From Caproicibacter sp046707225 (lineage in GTDB: Bacteria > Bacillota > Clostridia > Oscillospirales > Acutalibacteraceae): 64,000 bases of DNA. Both the position numbers and the translations under genes were made by a program. A model generated the notes under the pieces. The model ran no database searches and was not told the origin of the DNA. It saw only the letters and a list, made by a program, of their open reading frames with translations. The stretch covers positions 169,257 through 233,256 of the forward strand of contig NZ_JBJKOP010000029.1 in assembly GCF_046707225.1 (NCBI RefSeq), in the 5' to 3' direction. Shown here piece by piece: positions 40,794-49,131 of the stretch (position 1 is its first letter; every line of letters begins with the position of its first letter).

Positions 40794-42512
40794 ATGCGGG
40801 TTCAAAAGCTGGCCAAGCTGCCGGACCCTGACTGGGGGGCGGCCCGGCTGAAGTTACAGGATACAGGTACCTGCTTTTGCCGCTTCTTATATATTGTTGG
40901 AATACAATCGATCCGGATTCTTAAGCATCAGCGGCGCAAATTATCGATATTCTTTCGACCGTTTACGAATGTCTGTAAGCGCTTGTACTTTCTTTTGCTG
41001 GGCAGAAGATTTCTTTGGTTGAAAACGGAGCTTCATTCGATTCGAAAGGGCTTTTCGATCGCGAAAAAACGGTTATCGGATGCCCGGCGTGAGGGCGCGC
41101 TGGCTGTTTTAAAAGAATGTTTTCACATTACCGGTATCAGCTTCCGGCTTCACAAAAGATTTGTTTTTTCCGTCCTCAATATTGCCGTACCGACCGTATC
41201 TATTTTAGCTTTGTTTTTCACCGTTCAATACTGGAATCATTTAAGTTATGGACTGGTTCTTGAGAACAACGGGAAACAAATCGCCGTAATACAGAACGAA
41301 AACACTTATGAACAGGCCACGGAAATGGTGAACCAGCGAATGGTCCACGATACTGTGGACAGTGAATCTCAGCTGAGCTTTAAACCGAATTTTAAGCTTT
41401 CCGTAGGGAACAGTGCCTTTGCAACCGCCTCTTTTGTTTGTAACAAGTTGATCGAGCAGTCCAACGGCATTATTGAAGAAGCCAGCGGATTATATGTTGA
41501 CGGTGAACTGATTGGCGCTGTGAAAAGCAGTGCGGACTTAAGATATTTGATTCAGAATTTGCTGGATACTGCAAAGGGCAATGATCAAAACGCAACGGCT
41601 CAGTTTACACAGAATGTTGAAATTGAAAACGGATTGTACCCAACGATTTCAATCATTTCAACGGATGATATGAAAAAAATTCTGAACAGTACCTCGAAAG
41701 CGGGGGTAACTTACACCGTCAAGGATGGGGATACCGTTACATCCATCGCCAAAGCAAATAACATGACGCTTTCCGATCTCAACAAAATTAACGACAATCA
41801 ACTTGGCGATTCCATCCATCCGGGCGACCTGATTAATCTTGAAATTGCCGAACCAAAGCTGAAGGTTGAGCTCGTTAAGACCGAGAGTTATCGGGTTTCG
41901 ATTCCATTTAAAACAATTACCCAAAATGATGATACCAAATATACGGACTACACGAAAGTTCTGACACAGGGCGCAGATGGATTACAGGAGTGCGTCGATA
42001 AGGTATATACCGTAAACGGAGTAGAAACAAAGCGGGAATCCATCAGCAATACCGTACTCTCTCAGCCTGTTAATAAAGTTGTTTTGACGGGCACCAAAAA
42101 GAGACCGAAAACGGGAAGCGGTGTCAGCAGCGGAAATCTGATGTGGCCTGTGCCGTCTTTGCATACGATTACAACTTATTTTACCTGGCGCTGGGGGAGC
42201 TTTCATACCGGGATTGATATATCCGGCTCAAGCGCATATGGAAAGACGATTGTCGCCGCAGACGGCGGCGTTGTAGCGGCGGCAGGATGGGACGGAGGTT
42301 ACGGAAACCGTGTTGTCATCCGCCACAACGGCACCATAAGCACTTTGTACGGACATTGCAGCAAAATTCTTGTTACGGTGGGACAAAAGGTTTCAAAAGG
42401 TCAGGCAATCGCGAAAGTGGGCAGCACAGGGAATTCTACCGGGCCACATTGTCATTTTGAGGTTATAAAAAATGGAACAAAGGTAAATCCTATGTTATAT
42501 GTCCACAATTAA
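40794..42512 (+). CDS. LysM-G5-M23 peptidoglycan endopeptidase
   Basis: A 572-residue envelope protein. Residues 1-120 are basic and cytoplasmic, 122-146 a single membrane segment, 150-300 an unassigned external region, 306-350 a LysM peptidoglycan-binding repeat (YTVKDGDTVTSIAKANNMTL), about 358-435 a G5-like domain, and 450-572 a LytM/M23 zinc peptidase with H471 and D475 in HTGIDIS and H552/H554 in PHCHFEV, all catalytic ligands present. It should cut peptide cross-links in the wall. ATG 40794 has AAAGGA 9 bases upstream. The long basic cytoplasmic N-terminus is unusual. Confidence 0.92.
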   Translation: MRVQKLAKLPDPDWGAARLKLQDTGTCFCRFLYIVGIQSIRILKHQRRKLSIFFRPFTNVCKRLYFLLLGRRFLWLKTELHSIRKGFSIAKKRLSDARREGALAVLKECFHITGISFRLHKRFVFSVLNIAVPTVSILALFFTVQYWNHLSYGLVLENNGKQIAVIQNENTYEQATEMVNQRMVHDTVDSESQLSFKPNFKLSVGNSAFATASFVCNKLIEQSNGIIEEASGLYVDGELIGAVKSSADLRYLIQNLLDTAKGNDQNATAQFTQNVEIENGLYPTISIISTDDMKKILNSTSKAGVTYTVKDGDTVTSIAKANNMTLSDLNKINDNQLGDSIHPGDLINLEIAEPKLKVELVKTESYRVSIPFKTITQNDDTKYTDYTKVLTQGADGLQECVDKVYTVNGVETKRESISNTVLSQPVNKVVLTGTKKRPKTGSGVSSGNLMWPVPSLHTITTYFTWRWGSFHTGIDISGSSAYGKTIVAADGGVVAAAGWDGGYGNRVVIRHNGTISTLYGHCSKILVTVGQKVSKGQAIAKVGSTGNSTGPHCHFEVIKNGTKVNPMLYVHN

Positions 42513-42517
42513 ATAGA

Positions 42518-42551
42518 GATTCGCCGTTTCTTCAAACGGCGAATCATTTTT
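42518..42551 (+). terminator. Terminator after the M23 peptidase gene
   Basis: GATTCGCCGTTT (42518-42529) pairs perfectly with AAACGGCGAATC (42534-42545), loop CTTC, followed by ATTTTT. Confidence 0.9.
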
Positions 42552-42729
42552 GTGTTGATATTGACTTTTAAAGTTCCTTGTATTATTATCAATAAGGTGT
42601 AATATGGCTGAATTCCCTTTTAATTGGATGTAGGCTTATACCATTTTTTATGTTCAAATTTGCGTGGTTTTATTCAAATATTTACAAGTGCGGTAAAATG
42701 ACGAATAGTCTAAATATTTGAAAAAAACT

Positions 42730-42738
42730 TGTTATAAT
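42730..42738 (+). promoter_or_regulatory. Extended -10 promoter of murA
   Basis: TGTTATAAT is a perfect extended -10 element 31 bases before the murA start. No good -35 box is visible. The rest of 42552-42729 is AT-rich with no gene that I can see. Confidence 0.6.
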
Positions 42739-42769
42739 AGTATTGTCAATTAAGATTGGAGCGACCGCA

Positions 42770-44053
42770 TTGGATAAATTCGTTATTAAAGGTGAATGTC
42801 GTCTTTCCGGGGAGGTCAATATCAGCGGCGCGAAGAACGCAGCTGTTGCAATCATACCGGCGGCGATTCTTTCAGACGGTGTTTGCCGAATTGAAAATGT
42901 CCCGGATATTACGGACGTGTCGTCCATTACAGGCATTTTATATGATATGGGCGCTAAAATTCGCACGATCAATAAATCGACGTTTGAAATTGATTCCAGA
43001 TCCATTCATACCCATATTGTGTCTGACGAACTTGCACGGCATATCCGCGGCTCCTATTATTTGATGGGGGCGTTGCTGGGGCGTTTTCATCATGCGGTGG
43101 TTACAATGCCGGGCGGCTGTGATTTCGGGGTCCGTCCGATCGATCAGCACCTGAAAGGCTTTTTAGCCCTCGGCGCGAAATATAAGCTGGAAAACGGTAT
43201 GGTGGACGTATCTGCCGACCAGCTTACCGGATGCAGCATTTATCTTGATGTCGTGTCTGTTGGCGCCACGGTTAATATTATGCTGGCCGCCGTCAGGGCG
43301 AAAGGTACGACGGTTATTGAAAATGCCGCCAAAGAGCCGCATATTGTCGATCTGGCCAACTTTTTAAATTCCATGGGGGCCGATGTCAGGGGGGCCGGTA
43401 CCGATGTCATTAAAATCTACGGCGTCGATCATTTAAACGGCACCACTTATTCGATTATTCCGGACCAGATTGAAGCGGGAACTTATATGGTTGCCGCGGC
43501 GGCAACTGGTGGCAATATACTGGTAAAAAATGTAATTCCAAAGCATCTGGAATCCATTTCCGCCAAGCTGGAAGAAATGGGCGTTGAAATCGAAGAATTT
43601 GACGATTCCATTCGTGTGGCCCGAAACGGATTGCTGAATAAGTGCAATATCAAAACGATGCCTCATCCCGGCTTTCCTACGGATATGCACCCTCAGATTG
43701 CGGTGCTTCTCTCTATTGCAAACGGGACGAGCATGATTAACGAGAGCGTGTGGGATAACCGTTTTCGCTATGTTGAGGAGCTGAAGCGGATGGGAGCCCA
43801 GATATCCGTTGACGGAAAAATTGCCGTCATAGAGGGAATAGACCACCTGAATGCCGCCCCGGTACGCGCTACGGATCTTCGCGCGGGAGCGGCGATGATC
43901 ATAGCGGCTCTCTGCGCGCACGGAGTAACGCAGATTGAAGATATCCGCCACATTGAACGCGGCTATGAAGATTTGGAAAACAAGCTGCGTCTGCTTGGTG
44001 CGGATATTCGCCGGATTCATATTCCCGACAGCGAATCGGCTAAAGTTGTTTAA
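42770..44053 (+). CDS. murA: UDP-N-acetylglucosamine 1-carboxyvinyltransferase MurA
   Basis: A 427-residue enzyme of the first committed step of peptidoglycan synthesis, transferring enolpyruvate from PEP to UDP-GlcNAc. NISGAKNAAVAII (with the active lysine), catalytic Cys117 in MPGGCDFGVRPIDQH and the C-terminal RATDLRAGAAMIIAALCA and RGYEDLENKLRLLGA are family motifs. The TTG start has GGAG 8 bases upstream and gives the usual KFVIKGE N-terminus. Firmicutes often have two murA genes; which one this is cannot be told. Confidence 0.96.
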   Translation: MDKFVIKGECRLSGEVNISGAKNAAVAIIPAAILSDGVCRIENVPDITDVSSITGILYDMGAKIRTINKSTFEIDSRSIHTHIVSDELARHIRGSYYLMGALLGRFHHAVVTMPGGCDFGVRPIDQHLKGFLALGAKYKLENGMVDVSADQLTGCSIYLDVVSVGATVNIMLAAVRAKGTTVIENAAKEPHIVDLANFLNSMGADVRGAGTDVIKIYGVDHLNGTTYSIIPDQIEAGTYMVAAAATGGNILVKNVIPKHLESISAKLEEMGVEIEEFDDSIRVARNGLLNKCNIKTMPHPGFPTDMHPQIAVLLSIANGTSMINESVWDNRFRYVEELKRMGAQISVDGKIAVIEGIDHLNAAPVRATDLRAGAAMIIAALCAHGVTQIEDIRHIERGYEDLENKLRLLGADIRRIHIPDSESAKVV

Positions 44054-44132
44054 CGGTTTCAGGGGAAGGGGACGGACAAAAGTCGTCCCTTTTTTTAGTA
44101 TTTTGGCGAGAAAAGACAATGGAGGAAATAAA

Positions 44133-44927
44133 TTGGCACGTTTTTGTACCCTTTTCAGCGGAAGCAGCGGGAACAGTTATTACATAGGGTCCGAAGAATC
44201 GGGAATTCTGATCGATGCGGGCAGAACCGCAAAACAGCTGGATGCAATGCTGGAACACTGCGGAATTAAATGCGAGGCGGTTAAGGCAATCTTTGTAACG
44301 CATGAGCACTCCGATCACATCAAAGGACTTCGGGTTTTTGCTTCGCGCCATCGACTGCCTGTTTTTGCTTCTGCAGGAACCTTATCCGAGCTGGAACTTC
44401 TTGACTGCCTCAGCGAAAAATATGAAGCGCAAATGATCGGCGGAAACGGCGTGGAATATGCGGGTATGTACATAAAGCCGTTTCATACGTCTCACGACTG
44501 TGCGGAGGGCATAGGGTACAGAATTGAAACCCGTGACGGCAGAACGGTCGCGGTATCGACTGACCTTGGCTTTTTGTCGGATGAGGTTCGTCACGAGCTT
44601 ACAGGCGCGGACATGGTGGTTTTAGAGTCTAACCACGATGTTGGAATGCTGCAAAACGGGCCGTATCCATACCCGCTCAAAAGAAGGATCTTGTCAAAAA
44701 CAGGGCACCTGTCCAATACGGATTGCGCGGAAGAATTAAATGGCCTGGCGGCAAGCGGAACAACCCGGTTTGTGCTGGCGCATCTCAGCTCAGAAAACAA
44801 TACGCCGGAGCTGGCTTATCAAACCTCTCTGTGCTCCCTGACCATGTCAGGGTTAAAGCAGGGGGTTGACTTCGAGCTTTCTATCGCGCCGAAGGAAAAC
44901 GCGGAAGGGAAAATAATTATTTTTTAA
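44133..44927 (+). CDS. WalJ/YycJ-like metallo-beta-lactamase fold hydrolase
   Basis: A 264-residue MBL-fold protein of the WalJ (YycJ) type: CTLFSGSSGNSYYIG, metal motif FVTHEHSDHIKGL, PFHTSHDCAEGIGYRI, VSTDLGFLSDEV and LESNHD, then HLSSENNTPELAY. It is probably a 5'-3' exonuclease or related phosphodiesterase. The TTG start has GGAGG 7 bases upstream; the frame runs further up into murA. As in Bacillus, the WalJ-like gene lies close to rlmH, here overlapping it by 1 base. Confidence 0.9.
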   Translation: MARFCTLFSGSSGNSYYIGSEESGILIDAGRTAKQLDAMLEHCGIKCEAVKAIFVTHEHSDHIKGLRVFASRHRLPVFASAGTLSELELLDCLSEKYEAQMIGGNGVEYAGMYIKPFHTSHDCAEGIGYRIETRDGRTVAVSTDLGFLSDEVRHELTGADMVVLESNHDVGMLQNGPYPYPLKRRILSKTGHLSNTDCAEELNGLAASGTTRFVLAHLSSENNTPELAYQTSLCSLTMSGLKQGVDFELSIAPKENAEGKIIIF

Positions 44928-45406
44928 TGTTAAGATGCAATTTGATTTGTATTGGAAAGTTGAAGGAAGACTACTGGAGAAAAGCCTGTGAGGAATATGA
45001 AAAACGGCTGCATTCCTTTTGTCGGTTTACGATCACGGAGCTTCCGGAAAGCCGCTTGCCGGATAACCCCGGTAAAGCACAGATACAAGCGGCTTTGGAG
45101 GCGGAAGCCGACCGGATTTTGAATCTGACGGCAAATACCTTCGCCGCGGCATTGTGCGTCGAGGGGGAGCCCGTTTCCTCAGAGCGGATGGCGGATTTGA
45201 TTCGTACTTTAAGCCTGCACGGTACCAGCGAAATCAGCTTTGTTATTGGAAGCTCGTTTGGCCTTTCGGACCGAGTCAAAGAATATGCTTCTATTCGCCT
45301 TTCCATGTCTGCGATGACCTTTCCGCACCAGCTTGCCAGAGTAATGCTTTGCGAACAAATTTACCGTGCGTTTCAAATCATCAATCACGGTAAGTACCAT
45401 AAATAA
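44927..45406 (+). CDS. rlmH: 23S rRNA pseudouridine1915 N3-methyltransferase RlmH
   Basis: A 159-residue SPOUT-fold methyltransferase. LICIGKLKEDYWRKACEEYE at the start, FVIGSSFGLSD with the SAM-binding knot, and LSMSAMTFPHQLARVMLCEQ and YRAFQIINHGKYHK at the C-terminus are diagnostic. It uses SAM to methylate the pseudouridine in helix 69. Start ATG overlaps the stop of the previous gene. Confidence 0.97.
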   Translation: MLRCNLICIGKLKEDYWRKACEEYEKRLHSFCRFTITELPESRLPDNPGKAQIQAALEAEADRILNLTANTFAAALCVEGEPVSSERMADLIRTLSLHGTSEISFVIGSSFGLSDRVKEYASIRLSMSAMTFPHQLARVMLCEQIYRAFQIINHGKYHK

Positions 45407-45447
45407 GGGAATCCCCGGTTACAAATTTTCTGTAACCGGGGATTCCC
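45407..45447. terminator. Bidirectional terminator between rlmH and the dap operon
   Basis: GGGAATCCCCGGTTACA (45407-45423) pairs perfectly over 17 bp with TGTAACCGGGGATTCCC (45431-45447), loop AATTTTC. It serves both convergent transcripts. Confidence 0.9.
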
Positions 45448-45458
45448 TCATCCTGCAA

Positions 45459-45920
45459 TTATTTGTGAAACCTGTTTGTCAGCGCGTTCAGGGTTTCCTG
45501 AAAATCCGCCGCAGTAACCAGAAGCGAGATGTCAACTTCAGAAGTTGTGATCAAACGAATATCCGCGTGAACCGTAGAAGCAACATCAAAAACCTCGGCC
45601 GCAACACCCGGCGAATTGATCATTCCGGCATCGTAAACAGATATTTTGCAGTTGCCGCTGCTGGCAACCGCGCTGATTTGGCGTTGGTTGCGAAGCTCGG
45701 ATGTAAAGCTTAATATCTTGTCAAGGCTATTATCCGAAATTGTGAAGGAAACCGAGGTATAAGCTCCCTGCGTAGGGGCCAGAGAAATCATGTCTACATC
45801 AACGCCAAGTCCTGCAATTCTTTGGAAGATGTTTGCAATGAATTCCAGTTCCGACGGGCATTTCTGAAGAGTGATCAGCGTAATGTCGGAGACGGTGGTG
45901 ATTTTTGGCGACAAATTCAT
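45459..45920 (-). CDS. Stand-alone ACT-domain protein like the aspartokinase regulatory half
   Basis: A 153-residue protein with two ACT domains and no kinase domain. ITLITLQKCPSELEFIANIF and GNCKISVYDAGMINSPGVAA with ITTSEVDISLLVTAADFQET closely follow the C-terminal regulatory region of lysine-sensitive aspartokinase. It is the last gene of the asd-dapA-dapB operon, so it may bind lysine or threonine and act as a free regulatory subunit; this is inference. AGAGGAGGAC precedes the ATG, 2 bases after the dapB stop. No lysC is in the window. Confidence 0.85.
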   Translation of the reverse strand: MNLSPKITTVSDITLITLQKCPSELEFIANIFQRIAGLGVDVDMISLAPTQGAYTSVSFTISDNSLDKILSFTSELRNQRQISAVASSGNCKISVYDAGMINSPGVAAEVFDVASTVHADIRLITTSEVDISLLVTAADFQETLNALTNRFHK

Positions 45921-45922
45921 TT

Positions 45923-46687
45923 TCAGTCCTCCTCTTGAATGAGATCAGCCATGCTGTAAAGTCCTTTTTCTTTACGCGCAAGGAATACGGCCGCATTGAT
46001 CGCACCGTGCGCGAAAATCTCCTTGGACTGAGCGGAGTGAGAAATCGTAAGAACCTCATGCGGACCCGCAAATAGCACCCGGTGTTCTCCGACAATGGTG
46101 CCGCCCCGAATCGAATGGATTCCGATTTCCCGGGCGGAACGCTTTTTTCGCTGTGAATGGCGGTCATATAGATAGTGCATTTGTTCCCCGGAAGCCTCGG
46201 CAATGGAATCTGCTATCATCAGCGCGGTTCCGCTTGGGGCGTCGAGCTTTTGATTGTGATGCGCTTCGACGATTTCCACATCAAAGCCGCCGCTGCCAAG
46301 AACACGCTCCGCTTTCTTGGCAAGCTCGATCAACAAGTTGATTCCCATGGACATATTGCGGGAATAAAATATCGGGATTTCCCCGGAGGCTTCTTTCAGG
46401 GCTTCGACCTGGCTTTTATCGTACCCTGTTGTGCAGAGCACAACAGGCAGTTTTGTCTTTTTGCCAAATTCCAGAAGCGGATTTAAAAGGGCCGGATTCG
46501 AGAAGTCGACCAGGACGTCGGCTGCGCGGTCGACTTGTTCCGGCGAAGGGTAAACCGGAAAAGAATGATCGGTCCCGGTGTGCAGGTCAATCCCTGCGAC
46601 AATTTCAATATCATTACGTTCAGCCGTGCAATGGGCAATCACTTTTCCCATTGTGCCGCTGCATCCGCTTAGGATCATTTTTATCAT
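45923..46687 (-). CDS. dapB: 4-hydroxy-tetrahydrodipicolinate reductase DapB
   Basis: A 254-residue enzyme of lysine/diaminopimelate synthesis. NAD(P)H-binding SGCSGTMGKVIAHC, FSNPALLNPLLEFGKKTKLP, VVLCTTGY, and the catalytic VEAHHNQKLDAPSGTALMIA. ATG 46687 is chosen because AAAAAGGA lies upstream and it gives the usual short N-terminus; TTG 46711 is in frame but lacks a site. Product feeds cell wall and dipicolinic acid (spore) as well as lysine. Confidence 0.96.
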   Translation of the reverse strand: MIKMILSGCSGTMGKVIAHCTAERNDIEIVAGIDLHTGTDHSFPVYPSPEQVDRAADVLVDFSNPALLNPLLEFGKKTKLPVVLCTTGYDKSQVEALKEASGEIPIFYSRNMSMGINLLIELAKKAERVLGSGGFDVEIVEAHHNQKLDAPSGTALMIADSIAEASGEQMHYLYDRHSQRKKRSAREIGIHSIRGGTIVGEHRVLFAGPHEVLTISHSAQSKEIFAHGAINAAVFLARKEKGLYSMADLIQEED

Positions 46688-46726
46688 TTTATTTGATTCG
46701 TCCTTTTTCAATGATTTGCTGTGTTT

Positions 46727-47620
46727 CTATTTGACTAACTGATATTTTTCCAGTACCCCGAGCAGTTTATGGCTTAAATCGTCACTTAAACTGGTCAGGG
46801 GAAGACGGCATTCTCCGCAGTCGAATCCCATATCATTCATTGCGGCTTTGACCGGAATGGGGTTCACATCCCAGAAAAGCGCGTCCATCAGTTCCAGATA
46901 CTTTAAAAACGATCGACGGGAAGCTTCTGTGTTTCCGTTGAAATAATCCGCGCAGATCTGCTTCATCACTTTCGGAAGCAGATTGGAGAAAACAGAGATT
47001 ACCCCTTTGCCTCCTAAGGAAAGAATCGGCAGAGTCAGATTGTCTTCCCCGGAATAAACGGCGAGGTCGTCACCGCACAAAGAGATGGTTTTTGCACAGG
47101 CGGCCAGGTCGCCGTTGGCTTCCTTTGTTCCGACGATATTAGGATGCTTCGCCAGTTCGACATAAGTTTCCGGTTTAATATTACAGCCGGTTCGGGATGG
47201 GATGTTGTATAAAATCATGGGAAGATTTACCCGGTCGGCAATGTAATGGAAATGCCTGATAAATCCGGTCTGCGACGTTTTGTTGTAGTAGGGCGTGATC
47301 AGCAGAAGCGCATCCGCGCCGGCATCCTGAAGCGATTGTGACAATTCCACGGCATATCTGGTATCATTGCTTCCGGAACTTGCGATCACCGGAATCCTTT
47401 TATCAACTTTCTTTACAATAAATTCGACGATCTTGCAGTGCTCTTCATGACTGAGGACGGGGGATTCGCCGGTTGTGGCGCAGGCTATAATCGCGTCGGT
47501 ACCGCTTTTGATATGAAAATCGACCAGACGTTCCAGTACTTCATAATTCACGGAGCCGTCCTGTTTCATAGGAGTTACCAAAGCAACGCCGGAACCCGTG
47601 AAGACAAGCCTTTTCATCAT
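46727..47620 (-). CDS. dapA: 4-hydroxy-tetrahydrodipicolinate synthase DapA
   Basis: A 297-residue TIM-barrel aldolase condensing pyruvate with aspartate semialdehyde. GVALVTPMKQDGSVNYEVLE, CATTGESPVLSHEEH, the Tyr of ITPYYNKTSQTG, ILYNIPSRTGCNI and the Schiff-base lysine in VGTKEANGDL. GGGAGGT precedes the start. It lies between asd and dapB with short gaps. Confidence 0.97.
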   Translation of the reverse strand: MMKRLVFTGSGVALVTPMKQDGSVNYEVLERLVDFHIKSGTDAIIACATTGESPVLSHEEHCKIVEFIVKKVDKRIPVIASSGSNDTRYAVELSQSLQDAGADALLLITPYYNKTSQTGFIRHFHYIADRVNLPMILYNIPSRTGCNIKPETYVELAKHPNIVGTKEANGDLAACAKTISLCGDDLAVYSGEDNLTLPILSLGGKGVISVFSNLLPKVMKQICADYFNGNTEASRRSFLKYLELMDALFWDVNPIPVKAAMNDMGFDCGECRLPLTSLSDDLSHKLLGVLEKYQLVK

Positions 47621-47646
47621 TATTCTACCTCCCGGTAATCAATATA

Positions 47647-48726
47647 TTAATCCATGAATCCCTTTGCACAGAGATATTCAGCCATCAAAACACCGCCCCC
47701 GGCGGCCCCTCTCAGCGTATTGTGCGACAGGCAGACGAATTTAACGTCGTACTGACTGTCCGGGCGCAAACGTCCGATCGAAACCGCCATACCGTTTTCG
47801 AGGTTCCGATCCAGGCGTGACTGCGGACGATCCTCTTCCTGAAAATAATACAGGAATTTTTTCGGGGCGCTGGGGAGTCCCAATTTCTGTGGTTCCCCGC
47901 TGAAATTTTCCCAACGCTGAATCATTTCATCAATCGGGATTTTCTTTTCATAGGATAGAAATACGGCAGCCGTATGACCGTCGCTTACCGGAACGCGCAG
48001 ACACTGCGTCGTAATATTTGGGGTCGGTGCATTTACAATGGAGCCGTTTTCAACATGGCCCCAGATTTTCATCGGCTCGTTTTCCGATTTGCCCTCTTCG
48101 CCGCCGATAAACGGAATCACATTGTCGATCATCTCCGGCCATGTTTCAAAGGTTTTGCCGGCCCCGGAAATTGCCTGATAGGTACATGCGAGAATTTTAG
48201 TAACGTTTAAATCCAGAAGGGGAGTGACTGCCGGAACATAAGTCTGAATGGAACAGTTTGGCTTTACCGCGATAAAGCCGCGTTTTGTCCCGAGCCGCTT
48301 CCGCTGCGCCGGAATGACGTCTGTGTGGCCGGGGTTGATTTCCGGAATCAGCATCGGAACATCCGGAACCAGGCGATTGGCGCTGTTGTTGGAAACAACG
48401 GGGCATTCCGCTTTTGCATACATCTCTTCAAGCTCACGGGTTTTCTGTTTCTCCATATTAACCGCACAGAAGACAAAATCGACCATTCCTACAATTCTGT
48501 CTTTGTCTTTTTCGGCATCCATGATAATCATGTTTTCCATAGGTTTCGGCATGGGAGAGGTCATCAGCCAACGGTTGCCCACGGCTTCGCGATAGGTCTT
48601 TCCGGCGGACCGTTCACTTGCAGCCAACGCGGTTACGGTAAACCAGGGATGATTTTCCAAAAGCACGGCGAAACGCTGCCCCACCATGCCTGTCGCGCCG
48701 ATAATTCCAACCCGATAATTTTTCAT
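47647..48726 (-). CDS. asd: Aspartate-semialdehyde dehydrogenase
   Basis: A 359-residue dehydrogenase giving aspartate semialdehyde from aspartyl phosphate. RVGIIGATGMVGQRFAVLLE binds NADPH; the catalytic Cys is in AVKPNCSIQTYVPAV, His in RVPVSDGHTAAVFLS. The closest type by reading is the archaeal/fungal-like Asd rather than the E. coli type. ATG 48726 has TTAGGAGG upstream; the frame extends further up into the riboswitch but is not used there. First gene of the lysine-controlled operon. Confidence 0.96.
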   Translation of the reverse strand: MKNYRVGIIGATGMVGQRFAVLLENHPWFTVTALAASERSAGKTYREAVGNRWLMTSPMPKPMENMIIMDAEKDKDRIVGMVDFVFCAVNMEKQKTRELEEMYAKAECPVVSNNSANRLVPDVPMLIPEINPGHTDVIPAQRKRLGTKRGFIAVKPNCSIQTYVPAVTPLLDLNVTKILACTYQAISGAGKTFETWPEMIDNVIPFIGGEEGKSENEPMKIWGHVENGSIVNAPTPNITTQCLRVPVSDGHTAAVFLSYEKKIPIDEMIQRWENFSGEPQKLGLPSAPKKFLYYFQEEDRPQSRLDRNLENGMAVSIGRLRPDSQYDVKFVCLSHNTLRGAAGGGVLMAEYLCAKGFMD

Positions 48727-48781
48727 GACAACAGGCCTCCTAAATAATATATGAAAGGACAAGAAAAAATATCTGTGTAAT

Positions 48782-48806
48782 AAAAAAGCCGGTAAAATAC
48801 CGGTCA
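48782..48806 (-). terminator. Terminator of the lysine riboswitch
   Basis: On the minus strand, CCGGTA (48803-48798) and TACCGG (48794-48789) form a stem followed by a C and six T. It lies between the aptamer and asd and is the likely switch element. Confidence 0.85.
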
Positions 48807-48860
48807 TCAGAATATTCTGGTACTGTCGATTTATAAGACGGCAAACGCCGCGTTCATAAA

Positions 48861-49026
48861 GCCGATAGCTCTCCATCAAAACTGATGACAGTTAACATGC
48901 TGTTCGCAGGTTAACCAGGCGGATCCCTTGCCGCGGCATCCCCTTCGGCGATTTTCCCTTTCGCGGGGGGTCTTCGGCTTTGGCTGCCTCGCACCCGCTA
49001 ATTTTGAAATTCGCGCCTCTATCTGT
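48861..49026 (-). promoter_or_regulatory. Lysine riboswitch (L-box)
   Basis: On the minus strand it begins AGATAGAGGCGCGAATTTCA, continues with GAAAGGGAAAATCGCCGAAG and ends AACTGTCATCAGTTTTGATG then GAGAGCTATC, the same blocks and order as the Bacillus lysC L-box; GATAG at the 5' end pairs with CTATC at the 3' end. It should turn down asd-dapA-dapB-ACT when lysine is abundant. Confidence 0.93.
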
Positions 49027-49047
49027 AGTATAGATAAATCTTAAAAT

Positions 49048-49077
49048 ATAATAGCATGGGTTGCTATTGATTGTCAA
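49048..49077 (-). promoter_or_regulatory. Promoter of the lysine riboswitch operon
   Basis: On the minus strand TTGACA (49077-49072) and TATTAT (49053-49048) with TGc extension, spacer 18. Confidence 0.8.
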
Positions 49078-49089
49078 TTTATTTATAAT
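49061..49089 (+). promoter_or_regulatory. queA-tgt promoter
   Basis: TTGCTA at 49061-49066 and TATAAT at 49084-49089, spacer 17. It overlaps the divergent lysine-operon promoter. Confidence 0.75.
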
Positions 49090-49131
49090 AGACTGTTGGT
49101 AGACTAATAGCAACTGAATGGGAGAATAAAA

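Noticed and set aside
49081..49131. A preQ1 riboswitch before queA
   Set aside because: The leader is only about 35 bases after the -10 box and does not show the preQ1-I pattern.
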